DNA of 64,000 bases, taken from Eunapius fragilis (lineage: Eukaryota; Porifera; Demospongiae; Spongillida; Spongillidae). The translations under genes and the position numbers were made by a program. The notes under the pieces were generated by a model. That model was not told the DNA's origin and ran no database searches. It saw only the letters and a list, made by a program, of their open reading frames with translations. The stretch is from NCBI GenBank assembly GCA_963681505.1, contig OY811972.1, forward strand, positions 2,082,163 through 2,146,162, read 5' to 3'. Within the stretch, counting starts at the first letter, position 1; each line of letters begins with the position of its first letter. Shown here piece after piece: positions 52,581 to 63,098 of this stretch.

Positions 52581-53128
52581 CCCTATAGTTCCCAGCTTTC
52601 GATGGTTGCTTAGCAGACTCTCGTACAGCTCCCAGGGTCTCATCCCCCAGTTGCAACTCCCGTAAGTCCTTCTCATCGACTCCCAGATCACCATCATTAA
52701 CGATGATCTCCACTGCTCCGTCCTTCTGGGGATTGGTATCCTCCGGTTGTCCAGGTTCAATAACCGTACTACTCTCCAACCCTTCGTCTTCGGATCCTAC
52801 AGGTCCAGGAAGCAACTTTTCCTTGACGGTCTCAGGCACTGGTGTCAAACTTCTGCAACTCACACCAGAATCTTTCTCCTTTTCCAATGCACTTTCTTCC
52901 ACTTCTCTCTTCCGCTTGGCTTGAGCCCGTGTCATAGCTGCCAACGCCTCCTCTGGGTTACCAATGCGCACCAGTTCCGGAACATCTCTTCCGAGTAGAA
53001 CTGACTTCGGTAGCTTCTTCACTACGGCAGCCTCCACTAGGTAGCTCTGGCCGTCAACTACCACTTCTACCTTGGCCAGAGGGTACGAGACCTCGTCGCC
53101 ATATGTACACATTGTACTGCCACGCATT
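52577..53128 (-). pseudogene. Inverted internal segment of the Gmr1-like element (protease end and linker)
   Basis: A minus-strand open frame (RGSTMCTYGDEVSYPLAKVE, VLLGRDVPELV, then a Glu/Arg-rich linker ending at a QPSKAGNYRD segment). It fits exactly between the protease start on its left and the integrase start on its right if turned round, including a retropepsin-like LLGRD motif. The piece is 552 bp and still fully open, so the inversion is recent relative to decay of the element. Confidence 0.85.
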
Positions 53129-54292
53129 TCTCCAGAAACTTGTTCCTATACTGGTTTTACGAAGAAGACGGTCTTCTTTATCGTCATTGGCACCCAAGAG
53201 TGGAAGGAGAGGAGTTCAGCATCGAGCAACTGATCGTCCCGAAGCAACATCGGGAGGCTGTTCTCAGGTTGGCTCACGAAATACCACTTGCAGGACATTT
53301 GGGAAAGAAAAAGACAGTGGAGCGAATCTTGCAAAGATTCTACTGGCCAACATTGTATCGGGATGTAGCGGAATGGTGCAGAACATGTGAGCAGTGTCAG
53401 AAACATTCAACAGTCAAGAATCTTCGAGCACCCTTAGTTCCACTACCAGTGATCGAGGAGCCGTTTACGAGGATTGCCATGGATATTGTCGGGCCTTTGC
53501 CGCGAAGTAGCACAGGAAATAAGTACATATTTGTTGTGTGCGATTATGCTACTCGCTACCCGGAAGCAATACCCATGAGGACAGTAGATGCTGAGCATGT
53601 GGCAGAGGAGCTGGTGACTATGTTCGCACGTGTCGGAGTACCGAGGGAAATCCTAACTGACCAAGGGACAAACTTCATGTCCAAATTATTGGCTGAGCTG
53701 TATAACCTGCTGCACATACATCCAATAAGAACCAGCCCTTACCATCCCCAGACGGACGGTCTTGTCGAAAGGTTTAATGGAACATTGAAATCTATGCTTC
53801 GCAAGACTGCACTGGAGGGGAAAGACTGGGACAAACTACTGCCGTATCTGCTGTTTGCCTACCGAGAAGTACCGCAGGCAACTACAGGCTTCTCCCCATT
53901 TGAGTTGATGTATGGGCGACATGTAAGAGGGCCACTCGACATACTGAAGGAAACCTGGAAGGCTAGTAAGCGTAGTGGTGAAAGCGTCATATCCTACGTC
54001 CTGACGGTACAGCAGAAGCTAGCAATGATGTCGGAGCTAGTCATGCAGTGAAAACTGCAAGGAAGCTCAGATGACGCAGAAAAGATGGTATGATCAGAGT
54101 GCAAGGAAGAGGGAATTCATGGAGGGAGATCAGGTGTTAGTTCTACTGCCCACTGTGACCAACAAACTTATGGCGAAATGGCAAGGGCCTTACTGTGTCG
54201 AAGCCCAAGTTACACCGGTGACGTATGAAATCGACATGAGTGACAAGAAGAAGCGGCAGCGAATATTCCACGTCAACATGTTGAAGGGATGA
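53129..54292 (+). pseudogene. Integrase of the Gmr1-like element
   Basis: The zinc-binding part (HEIPLAGHLGKKKTVERI, then CRTCEQCQKH) is followed by a catalytic core with Asp in RIAMDIVGPLPRS, Asp in ILTDQGTNF and Glu in GLVERFNGT. A GPY-type module follows (MAKWQGPYCVEAQV, about 54,170-54,210). A frameshift lies near 54,050 and a TGA at 54,290-54,292 replaces the expected codon before RT, the frame continuing unchanged after it. Integrase precedes RT, the unusual order discussed in the findings. Confidence 0.9.
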
Positions 54293-54307
54293 AATACTCC
54301 TACGACG

Positions 54308-55867
54308 GTGTGTCTAGCAGCTGAAGAAATGGAAGATGGGGAAGAAATCCCACTGTGGAAGGAGGAGTTGGAGGAGCCAAAGATAAACGAAAAGCTAACG
54401 CAGAAGCAGAAGAAAGAGCTGGATGCGTTAAGGACTGAATTTGGAGATGTTATGAGCAATCTTCCAGGCAAGACAGAATTGGTGGAACACAGGATTGAGA
54501 CTGGAGATGCGAAATCAGTGAGGTTACCACCATATCGTTTACCTCATGCTTATCGGGGCATAGTTAAGAAGGAGCTGGAGGAGATGGAGAAGTATGGCAT
54601 CATTGAAAAATCCTCGAGTGACTGGTCATCTCCGATAGTGCTGGTAAAAAAGAAAGACGGAACATTGCGGTTCTGCATTGATTTCCGTAGACTTAACAGC
54701 ATATCTAAGAATGATGCTTATCCAATGCCCCGTGTTGATGATCTGCTCGACCAGTTGGGACAAGCAAGGTTCGTCAGTACGTTAGACCTCACTAAAGGAT
54801 ACTGGCAAGTTCCAGTGGAGAAGACAGCCCAAGCGATAACGGCATTCAGGACTCCCTTTGGATTATACCAGTTCCGAAGGATGCCCTTTGGATTACAGGG
54901 AGCTCCTTCAACCTTTCAGAGGATGATGGACAGCCTGCTGGTAGGAATGCAAGACTTTGCAGCTGCCTACCTAGATGATTTGGTCATTTTCAGCCGCAGT
55001 TGGCCAGAGCACCTGTTACACCTTAGGCAAGTGCTGAAAAAGCTGAGGAAAGCCGATCTTACAGTGAAGCAGAAAAAGTGTCAACTAGCGATGTCACGAT
55101 GCTCATACCTTGGTCATGTGGTAGGGGAGGGGCTCGTGCGGCCGGAACATTCCAAGGTTGATTCAGTGAAGCAGTTCCAGGTACCCACTACAAAGTCCGA
55201 CGTAAGAACTTTCCTCGGACTAACTGGATATTACAGAAAGTTCATCCATAGGTATGCTGAAATCGCTGCCCCGTTGACAGATTTGACAAGAAAGAACGCT
55301 CCAAACCATGTGCAGTGGACTGAACAGTGCGATGGTGCCTTCAACCGACTGAAGGACTGTCTATGTTGCGAGCCGATATTGAGATCTCCTGACTTCTCCC
55401 TACCGTTTTTACTGCAAACAGATGCCTCCGGACGGGCCATTGGAGCTGTGTTGAGCCAAGTTGGTGGAGACGATGAAGAGCACCCGGTTGCGTACTATAG
55501 CAGAAAGCTACTGCCTCGAGAGGAAAAATACTCCACAGTGGAAAAAGAATGTTTGGCGATTATCCTGGGTATCCAGACGTTTCGGGTGTACCTACTGGGT
55601 CGTCCCTTCGTGATACAGACTGACCATCGGTCACTGGAATGGCTGGATCGCCTCAAAGAGAATAACGGAAGATTGACTCGATGGAGCCTGGCTCTTCAAC
55701 CGTATCAATACTCCGTCCAGTATCGGACGGGTCAGAAAAACGGAAATGCTGACGCTATATCCCGGTACTTTGTTGACGCGACTAGTGAGTCGAAGGAGGA
55801 GGTGGAAGGAGTGTCAGGGAAGCCAGCCAGTCCTAAGGTCCTGAGTGCAACAATTGAGGGACAGTAA
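54308..55867 (+). pseudogene. Reverse transcriptase and RNase H of the Gmr1-like element
   Basis: 519 codons. The RT includes PYRLPHAYRGIVKKELEEM, LVKKKDGTLRFCIDFRRLN, FVSTLDLTKGYWQVP (motif A) and AAYLDDLVIFSRSW (motif C, YLDD). It is followed by the Gypsy connection (TFLGLTGYYRKFIHRYAEIA) and RNase H (LLQTDASGRAIGAVLSQ, YSTVEKECLAII, TDHRSLEWL). The frame ends inside the 3' LTR (stop at 55,865-55,867). The domain set is intact, but it lies downstream of a nonsense codon. Confidence 0.92.
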
Positions 55868-55968
55868 CCTGTCACAAGGCTGCATTCAGAAGGCTGAACT
55901 AAAGTGTTGCAATACGAACTTGAGGTTAAAGTTAGTCACGTATTGTTGACATGTGTATGTGTATATAA
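55812..55968 (+). repeat. Gmr1-like element 3' LTR, first part
   Basis: Matches 51,036-51,192 with two substitutions. Preceded by the purine-rich GAAGGAGGAGGTGGAAGGAG, a polypurine tract. Interrupted at TATATAA by the TIR element. Confidence 0.9.
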
Positions 55969-56447
55969 TGGCCACTCCAAACTGGACTTTAGTTTCCCGT
56001 CCACCCTTCCTCGAAAATATGATGCGGGCGGGCGGTGTATTTGTATTATTGTATTATTGTGAATATGATTAATTTCGGTGCCCAGACCTTACATCTCAGT
56101 ACAGAATAAATCATAAATAAGCACGTGCGCCTATAGACGGAAAGCAGTGTCATTCCGGGAAGATCGGCGGCTATATTAAAAACTTATGCTGTTTTTAAGA
56201 TTGAATAAACATACAAAAAACATGCTTGCCGACTTTCCTAGGATGGCACTGCACCCGCGCGATACCTTTCTTCGCTTACAGTTTCATAGAAGGTACTAAC
56301 AGTGAGTGTATCATCATGTGTTTCTAGCACTGTCCACGTTAGCAGAGTCCTCTTGCAACAAACATCAAATTTAACACTGACGCTTATTAAAACCATCGTC
56401 GCTATTATAATAGCCTAGCCAAAATGGTGCAGGATTTTTAATAAGCA

Positions 56448-58589
56448 GACCATTTATTGAATATTAATTATTCAAATAATACAAAAGTACATTTTATTTT
56501 TATATTTGCATTAGAAGGGAGCACAAATACGCATATATACATAATACACACCAACATATTATTATTATTTAACTAAAGTCAGACAGTCCTAGCCAGTATG
56601 GCCCTTGCTATGGCTCTCACCAGGGTGATATTCAACCTTCCAAACATGTCACTGATCACCCTGGCTTTACGAAATGAGGAAGAGCCAAAGGCCAAGCGTG
56701 TGGCCAGTAGAGCAAAGGTTCCTCTTGCTTCCTCACCCCAATTGCAGTAAGTTTCTACTGCTAGAGGCACACACCTCCAGCCTAGTTCAGCACATTTAGG
56801 GTCATTGGCTGTGTGCTTTCTGTTTTCTGCAGCTTCAGCAGCAGCACCCACCCTCCTACTTGCCTCAGCCAAAATAGCAGGGGTAAGAGGAGATGTGACC
56901 GTGATGTCAAAGGCCGCCGGCTTGCCTTGAGCCCAGTCCCTCACTAGCACATCAGCTGGGCGAGCGCGATCCAGTCCTGGAGTGAGGCCACTTCCAGCTT
57001 CTAACCTTGCTGCAATGTGGGCTTGGTGGCAAAAGCTCAGAAAGACATCACGCAACCTATTGTGACGTATAACTACATCGCCACCACGCCGGCAGGTAGC
57101 TGCATGATGGCCTAGAGGGTCCAATGCCACATCAGGGCAGAGACCACATGAAGAGCCTCTGGAAGTGTCCAAGCCCAACCACCACTTCACTGCTATCTGA
57201 AGCTCATTGGGATCTAAATGTAGCCCAAGACCTATAGAAGGCACAACTGAGAGCCAAGAGGCTGCATGGGGTGCAGATGTAGAAAGAAGACGTGCTTTGT
57301 CTTCGTTAGTTGCAGCTGCAATTACAAGCCCAAAAGAGTGGTCATCCAGCCTCTGAGACAAGATTCTCTGTGGGATCGGGGAAGCTAAAATAGACTCCAC
57401 AGAGATGCCATCTGGAGGTGAGACCAAACCATTGTACTTGACAATTGACCGCATCAGGTGAGGGTTGTCAGCACTCCCCAGGCCAGAAAAGCTCAGTGAT
57501 GCAATGTATGCCGCACAGGAATGGTGTGAAATTGAGCGCAGACCAAGGCCACCATAGCTCAAGCCAAGTTGAGCCTGTTTCCAGGCTACATCAGAAATGT
57601 CCGTGGCTACACAGTTTGAAAAACACATCCTGACATCACTGTCAAAGGACTCCAGGGAGCTAAAGGCAAGGTGAGGGGGTGTTGTTCGAGCCACATGCAC
57701 CATTTTGCAGAAGCCACCACACAAACGCACGAGGATAAGAGCTACCTGAGGATCAATACTGGCAACCTCTTCCAATTTAGAAAGCAGCTTTGAGGCAATC
57801 TTGCGCCTAGAAGCAATGAACTTTGAGCAAAACAAGAAGTCACCTATGGGGGCCCCAAGTATCTCCAAATGTGGCACCTGAGAACTCTTTATCATCACCG
57901 GGAAGGTGCTGCTCAGCTCATTACGACTATATAGCTCACATTTGGCAAGGTTGATAAAAATACCAAAAGGAGGACCCAATTCTTCAATCAAGTGCATCGC
58001 TCTAAGTACTGCAGATTTAGGGCCAGCCAGCACCCCATCATCCAGGAACCATGCATTGAAAAGCATCTCAATGCATTCAACATCCACATCGACTGCGGAG
58101 ATGATTTTTTGGAGCATGAGAGCAAAAAGTAAAGGGCCTAGTGGGTCCCCCTGCTGAACCCCTGATTCTGAAGACACACGGCCCATCGGATGCCATAGTG
58201 CTGAATGTGTACCATAGCACCATAATACCCAAGGTAGGAGTTCAGGGAAGAGAGAAGCGCATTCATCCAGGATGGCTTGCCTTGAGACCAAGTTGAAGGC
58301 GTTCCTCATGTCTACCTTGAGCACCACGAAATCCTCATCATCCCAGTGGTCCTCAATGCACTTCCTCAGGCCATGGATGATCTTCTCTGATCCTGCACTA
58401 CATGCTACTCCAAACTGAAGTGGGTGGAAAAGCTCAGATGCCTTGTCCTTGATGACAGCACACAGGCATTTCCCCGTCAACCTCCTTAATGTCTCCCCAA
58501 CTGCGATGGGTCTGATGTCTGGTGGACAACCTGGCTTCACCTTATTTAGTGCAGTCAGGGAGCCCCCAGCCAGGTAGGTAGAGTATGTC
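56448..58589 (-). mobile_element. 5'-truncated LINE with restriction-like endonuclease, nested in the TIR element
   Basis: Flanked by an exact 11-bp direct repeat TTTAATAAGCA (56,437-56,447; 58,590-58,600), read as its target duplication. The 5' end on the minus strand (58,589) starts inside the reverse transcriptase. The 3' untranslated part is AT-rich, ends AATAAATGGTC and has no long poly-A. A related dead fragment is at 8,360-9,290. Confidence 0.82.
56579..58589 (-). pseudogene. RT plus restriction-like endonuclease ORF, N-terminally truncated
   Basis: An open frame of about 670 codons without internal stops. The ATG at 58,609 lies in flanking DNA, so the true N-terminus is missing. RT motifs (numbering from that ATG): PDIRPIAVGETLRRL (30-44), LKVDMRNAFNLVSR (motif A, Asp near 100), SGVQQGDPLGPLLFAL (motif B, about 149-164) and WFLDDGVLAG (motif C, FLDD). 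Then comes a Cys/His cluster (CGLCPDVALDPLGHHAATC, about 488-506) and a restriction-like endonuclease segment (RPADVLV ... AAFDITVTSP, about 548-570). RLE-type LINEs (R2/CRE/NeSL-like) share the CCHC-then-nuclease layout; exact clade uncertain. Confidence 0.85.
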
Positions 58590-58676
58590 TTTAATAAGCA
58601 ATAATACAAGTTTTAGGCGGTCGGCTATTTAGCATGCGGGCGGGGACGGGAAACTAGAGTCCAGTTTGGAGTGGCC

Positions 58677-58831
58677 TAAGCATGCACGTATGTTGGAAAG
58701 ATAGATGAACATGATGATGATGAGAGTTCTCTGAGTTATTGGCCTGCGTTAATGTATACTGCTGCAGTGTAGTATAGTTTTGGTGGTCTACAGCGTCGGC
58801 ACGATAGCACGTTACTATACGGTCCTCTACA
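58677..58831 (+). repeat. Gmr1-like element 3' LTR, second part
   Basis: Continues the LTR after the TIR insertion (TAAGCATGCACGTATGTTGG ... CTCTACA). One GAT unit fewer than the 5' LTR and one substitution (GGAAAGATAG). Confidence 0.9.
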
Positions 58832-59415
58832 ATAGTACAGGTACATAGTACAGGTACATAGTACAGGTACATAGTACAGGTACATAGTACAGGTACATAG
58901 TACAGGTACATAGTACAGGTACATAGTACAGGTACATAGCACAGGTACATAGTACAGGTACATAGTACAGGTACATAGTACAGGTACATAGTACAGGTAC
59001 ATAGTACAGGTACATAGTACAGGTACATAGTACAGGTACATAGTACAGGTACATAGCACAGGTACATAGCACAGGTACATAGTACAGGTACATAGTACAG
59101 GTACATAGTACAGGTGCATAGTACAGGTACATAGTACAGGTACATAGTACAGGTACATAGTACAGGTACATAGTACAGGTACATAGCACAGGTACATAGC
59201 ACAGGTACATAGTACAGGTACATAGTACAGGTACATAGTACAGGTACATAGCACAGGTACATAGTACAGGTACATAGTACAGGTACATAGTACAGGTACA
59301 TAGCACAGGTACATAGCACAGGTACATAGTACAGGTACATAGTACAGGTACATAGTACAGGTACATAGTACAGGTACATAGCACAGGTGCATAGCACAGG
59401 TACATAGCACATACA
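58832..59415. repeat. 13-bp satellite array, right part
   Basis: Same unit as 49,975-51,035, about 45 copies, resuming directly after the 3' LTR with the ATAGT duplication. The last few units are degenerate (CACATACATAGCACAGAAAC). Confidence 0.95.
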
Positions 59416-60640
59416 TAGCACAGAAACATATACAGGTTTACTGTATGTCAAGACATGGATAAATTATTGCAAAGAGTAAGTTCTGTTGGATCCAGGGGGC
59501 AGGGGCCAAGGTGTCTGGATTTCTCCCCCCTCCCCCCTCCCCCCTCCCCTCTCCTACTCCCCCCTTGGACCCCGGACTCTAAACACCAATGAGGAAGATT
59601 ATCGCGCTCCCCCATACCCCTTATCTTCATGTGGTCCAGTGTGCATTAAGCGGGCCATCTCCCAGCTACTCGGCTACTGATCTTACCCCAGCCTCTGGTA
59701 CACCTTTGTGGTCAGGGCCTGTACAACCAGCGGTGAGTGTGTGTGTATGTGAGGATATGAGAATGTGTCGGTATGAGGTGTGGATGTATTTAGCAAGGTG
59801 TAGAGATATGAGAGTGGTGATGTGATGATGTAGGGATGTGAGGGGTGGTGATGCAGAGATGTGAGGGTGGTGATGTAATGATAGGGTGGTGATGTGGTGA
59901 TACAGAGATGTGAGGGGTGGTAATGTGATGATGTAGAGATGTGAGGATGGTGATGCGGTGATGTTGTGATGTGAGGGGTGGTGATGCAGGGATGTGAGGG
60001 TGGTGATATAGATATTTTAGGGTGGTGATGTGGTGATATAGAGATGTGAGGGTGGGGATGTGATGATGTAGGGATGTGAGGGGTGGTGATGTGGTAATAT
60101 AGAGATGTGAAGGTGATGAAGTGATGATGTAGGATGTGAGGGGGTGATGTGATGATGTAGAAATGTGAGGGTGGTGGTGTAGAGATGTGAGGGTGGTGAT
60201 GTGATGATGTAGAGATGTGAGGGTGATGATGTAGAGATGTGAGGGGTGGTGATGTGATGATGTAGTGGGGTGATGGTTTTGTGGATACAACCCCTAGAGC
60301 TGGATAAGCTGATCTTTTTATGTGTGTGTGTATCAAGTGTACTTATGCAGGTCATTTAAGATACATGTAGTATTAGATACATGTAGGAGGGTCATTTTCT
60401 GTTTCATAAATAGGAAGGTCACTCTGTTTCATAGATAGGAGGGTCATTTTCTGTTTCATAGATAGGAGGGTCATTTTCTGTTTCATAGATAGGAGGGTCA
60501 TTTTCTGTTTCATAGATAGGAGGGTCATTTTCTGTTTCATGGATAGGAGGGTCATCTCTGTTTCATGGATAGGAGGGTCATTTTCTGTTTCATGGATAGG
60601 AGGGACATTTTCTGTTTCATAAATTTTTATCTTTCCCATT
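59416..60640. repeat. Minisatellite-rich stretch
   Basis: Pyrimidine tract CTCCCCCCTCCCCCCTCCCC (about 59,522-59,555). A possible exon end with GTGAGT donor at about 59,733 (plus, SGTPLWSGPVQPA). An irregular GATGTAGAGATGTGAGGGTG minisatellite (about 59,810-60,265). A regular 27-bp repeat GGAGGGTCATTTTCTGTTTC-ATAGATA, about nine copies (60,385-60,622). The long minus frames here (His/Thr/Ser-rich, and MKQKMTLLS repeats) are artefacts. Confidence 0.75.
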
Positions 60641-60649
60641 TCTGCACAC

Positions 60650-61651
60650 ATTGGTCCACCATCGCTATGACAACGAGATGCACTCCCCCAGCAGAGGTGC
60701 AGAACTTCACATTGGTCTGGACTACTCCTGGGATGCCCCCAGTGGGATATACACTGCAATACCAAAGGCATATCCCTATGGAAGTTCAGCTGCATATATT
60801 GAAGGGGGAAAGTAATTGGTTACTTTCTTCTAGTACCTGAAGTGATTAATAACTAACTTTGAAATCATTGTCCAGAAATTGTCACTAAGCATACATTTAG
60901 TTCCTTCCCTTTCGTGTGTATCTTTTAATGTCAGTACTGATTACATTGGTTAATTATATCTCTCTCTCTCCAAGTACTTGCATTGTATGTACATGTAACC
61001 CCTGACCACACTTTTATTAGTGCACATCTCTTATTTAACAATGTACCTTCCATAGGTTGACACAGTATGCTGCAACACTAGTCCCCAGGACCAGTTGTCG
61101 GTGCAGTTCTGGGCACCCCGATCAATTAGTCATATGCTACCAATGGCCACCTCTAAACCACGAGGACTTAGTGCTCTTTACGAGTCCACCTTACTGTCAT
61201 GTTCACACATCCCACCATCTTCACAGGCACTCCCTAGGGGCACGAGATTCTCTGGTCCCCACTGATGGAGCCCCAGAACGGCAGTCTGAACAGCAACAAC
61301 ACAAGATTGATTCCATTTGGAATTGACGCCCCCCCTGACACCAAGTGGTCTCGATTACATAGTCCTGATCATGAATGGTTCAAACCTGTCCAATGTTCAG
61401 AACCAGTCTGTGACCATGTGCGCATGTCTCCGTACCATCACCAGTGGTGTCATCAGCAATGGGATGTGGGCAGCCATTGGTGTGAAGCAGTCCAACGTTG
61501 GGCAGGTGGTGGTTGCTATGGACAATACTGATGTCATTAGAGTGGTGATTGCGGTGTTGGTGTGTGCTGTACTTGATGCACTGCTGGTTGCTGTCATCAT
61601 TGCTATAGTTATCAAGATGCATTTGCAACAAAGAGAAAAGCTCTGTGTGCA
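60650..61651 (+). pseudogene. Fragment of a membrane receptor gene
   Basis: A first piece (about 60,650-60,838) reads PPAEVQNFTLVWTTPGMPPV and GYTLQYQ, reminiscent of a fibronectin type III strand pattern. A second, 61,317-61,651, encodes a stretch with NGSNLSNVQNQSVTMC, a single hydrophobic segment VIRVVIAVLVCAVLDALL and AVIIAIVIKM, and a basic QQREK tail, ending at a CAG/GTACAT donor. Between them the frame changes near 61,300-61,320. It looks like the 3' part of a single-pass receptor, probably broken; family uncertain. Confidence 0.4.
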
Positions 61652-62003
61652 GGTACATTTATCAAATTCAGTTTCACATTTTGCACCATTTATATATGCA
61701 CATCTTGTAATCATTTTGTTCAATCATGGTTCCTTTAAGAAAGTATTAATTTGTAGAACACTATACAACATAACCAGATAAACATGCTGAGACAACAATC
61801 CTGTGTTACTTTTTGTAACTAGCTTGGGTCTCCCCTAATTAGTACTATCATATAAGCCGGGATGAATTTCTGTGCTATCTCATAAATAAATAAATAAATA
61901 ATTTCAACTAGTGAACAAAATCAAGAATGTACTGTGCATTTAAAAAATATTCATGTTATTCATGTATAATGTAGTTGTCGTTGTCTTCATCACTTATCAC
62001 TAA
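61652..62003. other. AT-rich spacer
   Basis: Contains an (AAAT)n run near 61,885-61,902 and no coding signal. It separates the plus-strand receptor fragment from the minus-strand Death gene. Confidence 0.5.
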
Positions 62004-62324
62004 TTAACTACAGGTATCGTTATTAAATTTAGCATTCAGCTTTTCTGCCAGCTCAACTTCACCAACTGCTGGTGTCTTTAGAGCATCAATGATTGTTGGC
62101 CATGTGTACTGACTATCTCCTCCACTCTTCCAATTTGTGAAGACTTCCTCAAATGACATGAAACATGCCTGTGGCTTATTGGCATTATGACTTTGGATAC
62201 TGTCCAAGGTGCCAGGTGATAGGCGGAGCTGAATACCAACTGCTCTCCATTTAGAAGGAATGACAGCTGCAACTTCATTCATGAGGTTTGCCAAATCTGC
62301 AGCTACATTGATGGAAGGAATGTA
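62004..62324 (-). CDS. Death-domain exon of a COR/Death-type gene (3' end)
   Basis: A minus exon with acceptor AATTACAG, ending at a TAG stop at 62,004-62,006. It reads YIPSINVAADLANLMNEV, SKWRAVGIQLRLSPGTLDSI, CFMSFEEVFTNWKSGG, TWPTIIDALKTPAVGE and ELAEKLNAKF. The W-x3-G-x2-L, TLDSI and TWxxIIxAL spacing is that of a Death domain. It lies downstream of the exon at 63,099 in the same orientation and is probably the C-terminus of that gene. The splice phases do not match directly, so at least one small exon (perhaps near 62,380-62,420) is unresolved. Confidence 0.65.
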   Translation of the reverse strand, partial: YIPSINVAADLANLMNEVAAVIPSKWRAVGIQLRLSPGTLDSIQSHNANKPQACFMSFEEVFTNWKSGGDSQYTWPTIIDALKTPAVGEVELAEKLNAKFNNDTCS

Positions 62325-62619
62325 CTGTAATTCAGTTAAGTGCAAACTAACAGACAAGCAATTTAGACAAATCACATTACCTAATCGTTTTCTGTTTCCC
62401 ATTGATGTTTTGGCAACTGTGTAGTTCAAACAGAATAATTACCACACACACACGTTTGATATTGTTACAGTAACCTGCTCAACAAGATATTATCCAAGAC
62501 AGTGTTTTGGATATAATGATTATGGAACTGATTAAAGTGAAATGGAGATTAATATTTTGTCTTTTAATATTTTGGTAATTACAGAAATCATACACTCAAT
62601 TAACTATACTAATAAAAAG

Positions 62620-62838
62620 TTACTGAAAAAAGTCTTCCACTGCATGCTGGTCCACAGAACCCATAACAGAAGTGGCATTTCCACGTTGGACTGCAACTGA
62701 TAGCCTTTGCAGCAAGTAGGAGTAGGCATTACACTCTCCTGATGTCTGTTTAAGGCGATGGCCAAGCTCCTTCAGAAATTTCAAGGTCTCTGACCCATAA
62801 ACTCCTGATGTCTCAATTGCTATGGGTGTGAAATTAGA
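62620..62838 (-). pseudogene. 3'-terminal LINE ORF fragment in an intron
   Basis: A minus frame reading FTPIAIETSGVYGSETLKFL, KELGHRLKQTSGEC and LLQRLSVAVQRGNATSVMG, ending at a stop at 62,620-62,622. The layout PIAIET-G-G-x-L-L-RL-S-A-QRGNA resembles the extreme C-terminus of RLE-type LINE ORFs (compare PLAVETYCNWG near 56,780). It sits between the Death exon and the upstream exon of the host gene. Assignment by resemblance only. Confidence 0.6.
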
Positions 62839-63098
62839 TCAGATCAGATCATTGTCACCTAGTGTGGGACAACATGGATTTCAGCAATAACAATGGACAT
62901 GGTACCAGATATTAGAGTAGTCAGAATTGCCAGTGTCTAACAGGGTTTGACAAAGTTACCATCTCCCTTAAAGCAATGTTATGTGGCTTCAAAACACCCG
63001 TTGCCTGGATCAGGTATTTTTCTGAATGCACATGCCAGTTAAATATTTTGAACGAGTATAATGGTGGGTTTATGGAATGTAATGTACTTGCAACATAC

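Larger units (their letters stand above)
55970..58676. mobile_element. TIR element (GGCCACTCC ends) inserted in the 3' LTR
   Basis: The ends GGCCACTCCAAACTGGACT and AGTCCAGTTTGGAGTGGCC are inverted repeats, with further arm similarity for about 80 bp (TAGTTTCCCGTCC, TTGTATTATTG). TAA occurs on both sides (55,966-55,968; 58,677-58,679), consistent with a 3-bp duplication, plus one extra T on the left. Without the LINE inside it, the element is about 550 bp and carries no ORF. Superfamily unresolved; a TWA-type duplication would fit PIF/Harbinger. Confidence 0.82.
51036..58831 (+). mobile_element. Ty3/Gypsy element of Gmr1-like domain order, with nested insertions
   Basis: 5' LTR 51,036-51,347 (312 bp, TGTCAGGG...CTCTACA). 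The 3' LTR starts at 55,812 and is split by another element, resuming at 58,677 and ending at 58,831. The 5-bp duplication ATAGT (51,031-51,035; 58,832-58,836) comes from the satellite unit, proving insertion into the array. The primer site TGGTGGCAGCGGTGGGAT just after the 5' LTR is complementary to a tRNA-Leu 3' end. The LTRs differ at about three bases and one 3-bp unit. Order: gag, protease, (inverted piece), integrase, RT, RNase H. A frameshift in gag, one before the GPY module and a stop at 54,290 make it defective. Confidence 0.93.

Noticed and set aside
55970-58676. A novel TIR-bounded transposon encoding its own reverse transcriptase
   Set aside because: An 11-bp direct repeat (TTTAATAAGCA) immediately borders the RT part inside the TIR element, and the ORF is 5'-truncated there. 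Nested LINE insertion explains it better.
58654-59451. Minus-strand ORFs of 200 to 265 codons
   Set aside because: Same satellite artefact as above.
59683-60355. His/Thr/Ser-rich minus-strand proteins
   Set aside because: Translation of a GATGTGATGATGTAGAG minisatellite.
60373-60795. MKQKMTLLS-repeat protein
   Set aside because: 27-bp tandem repeat read in frame; the plus strand carries receptor-like text beside it.
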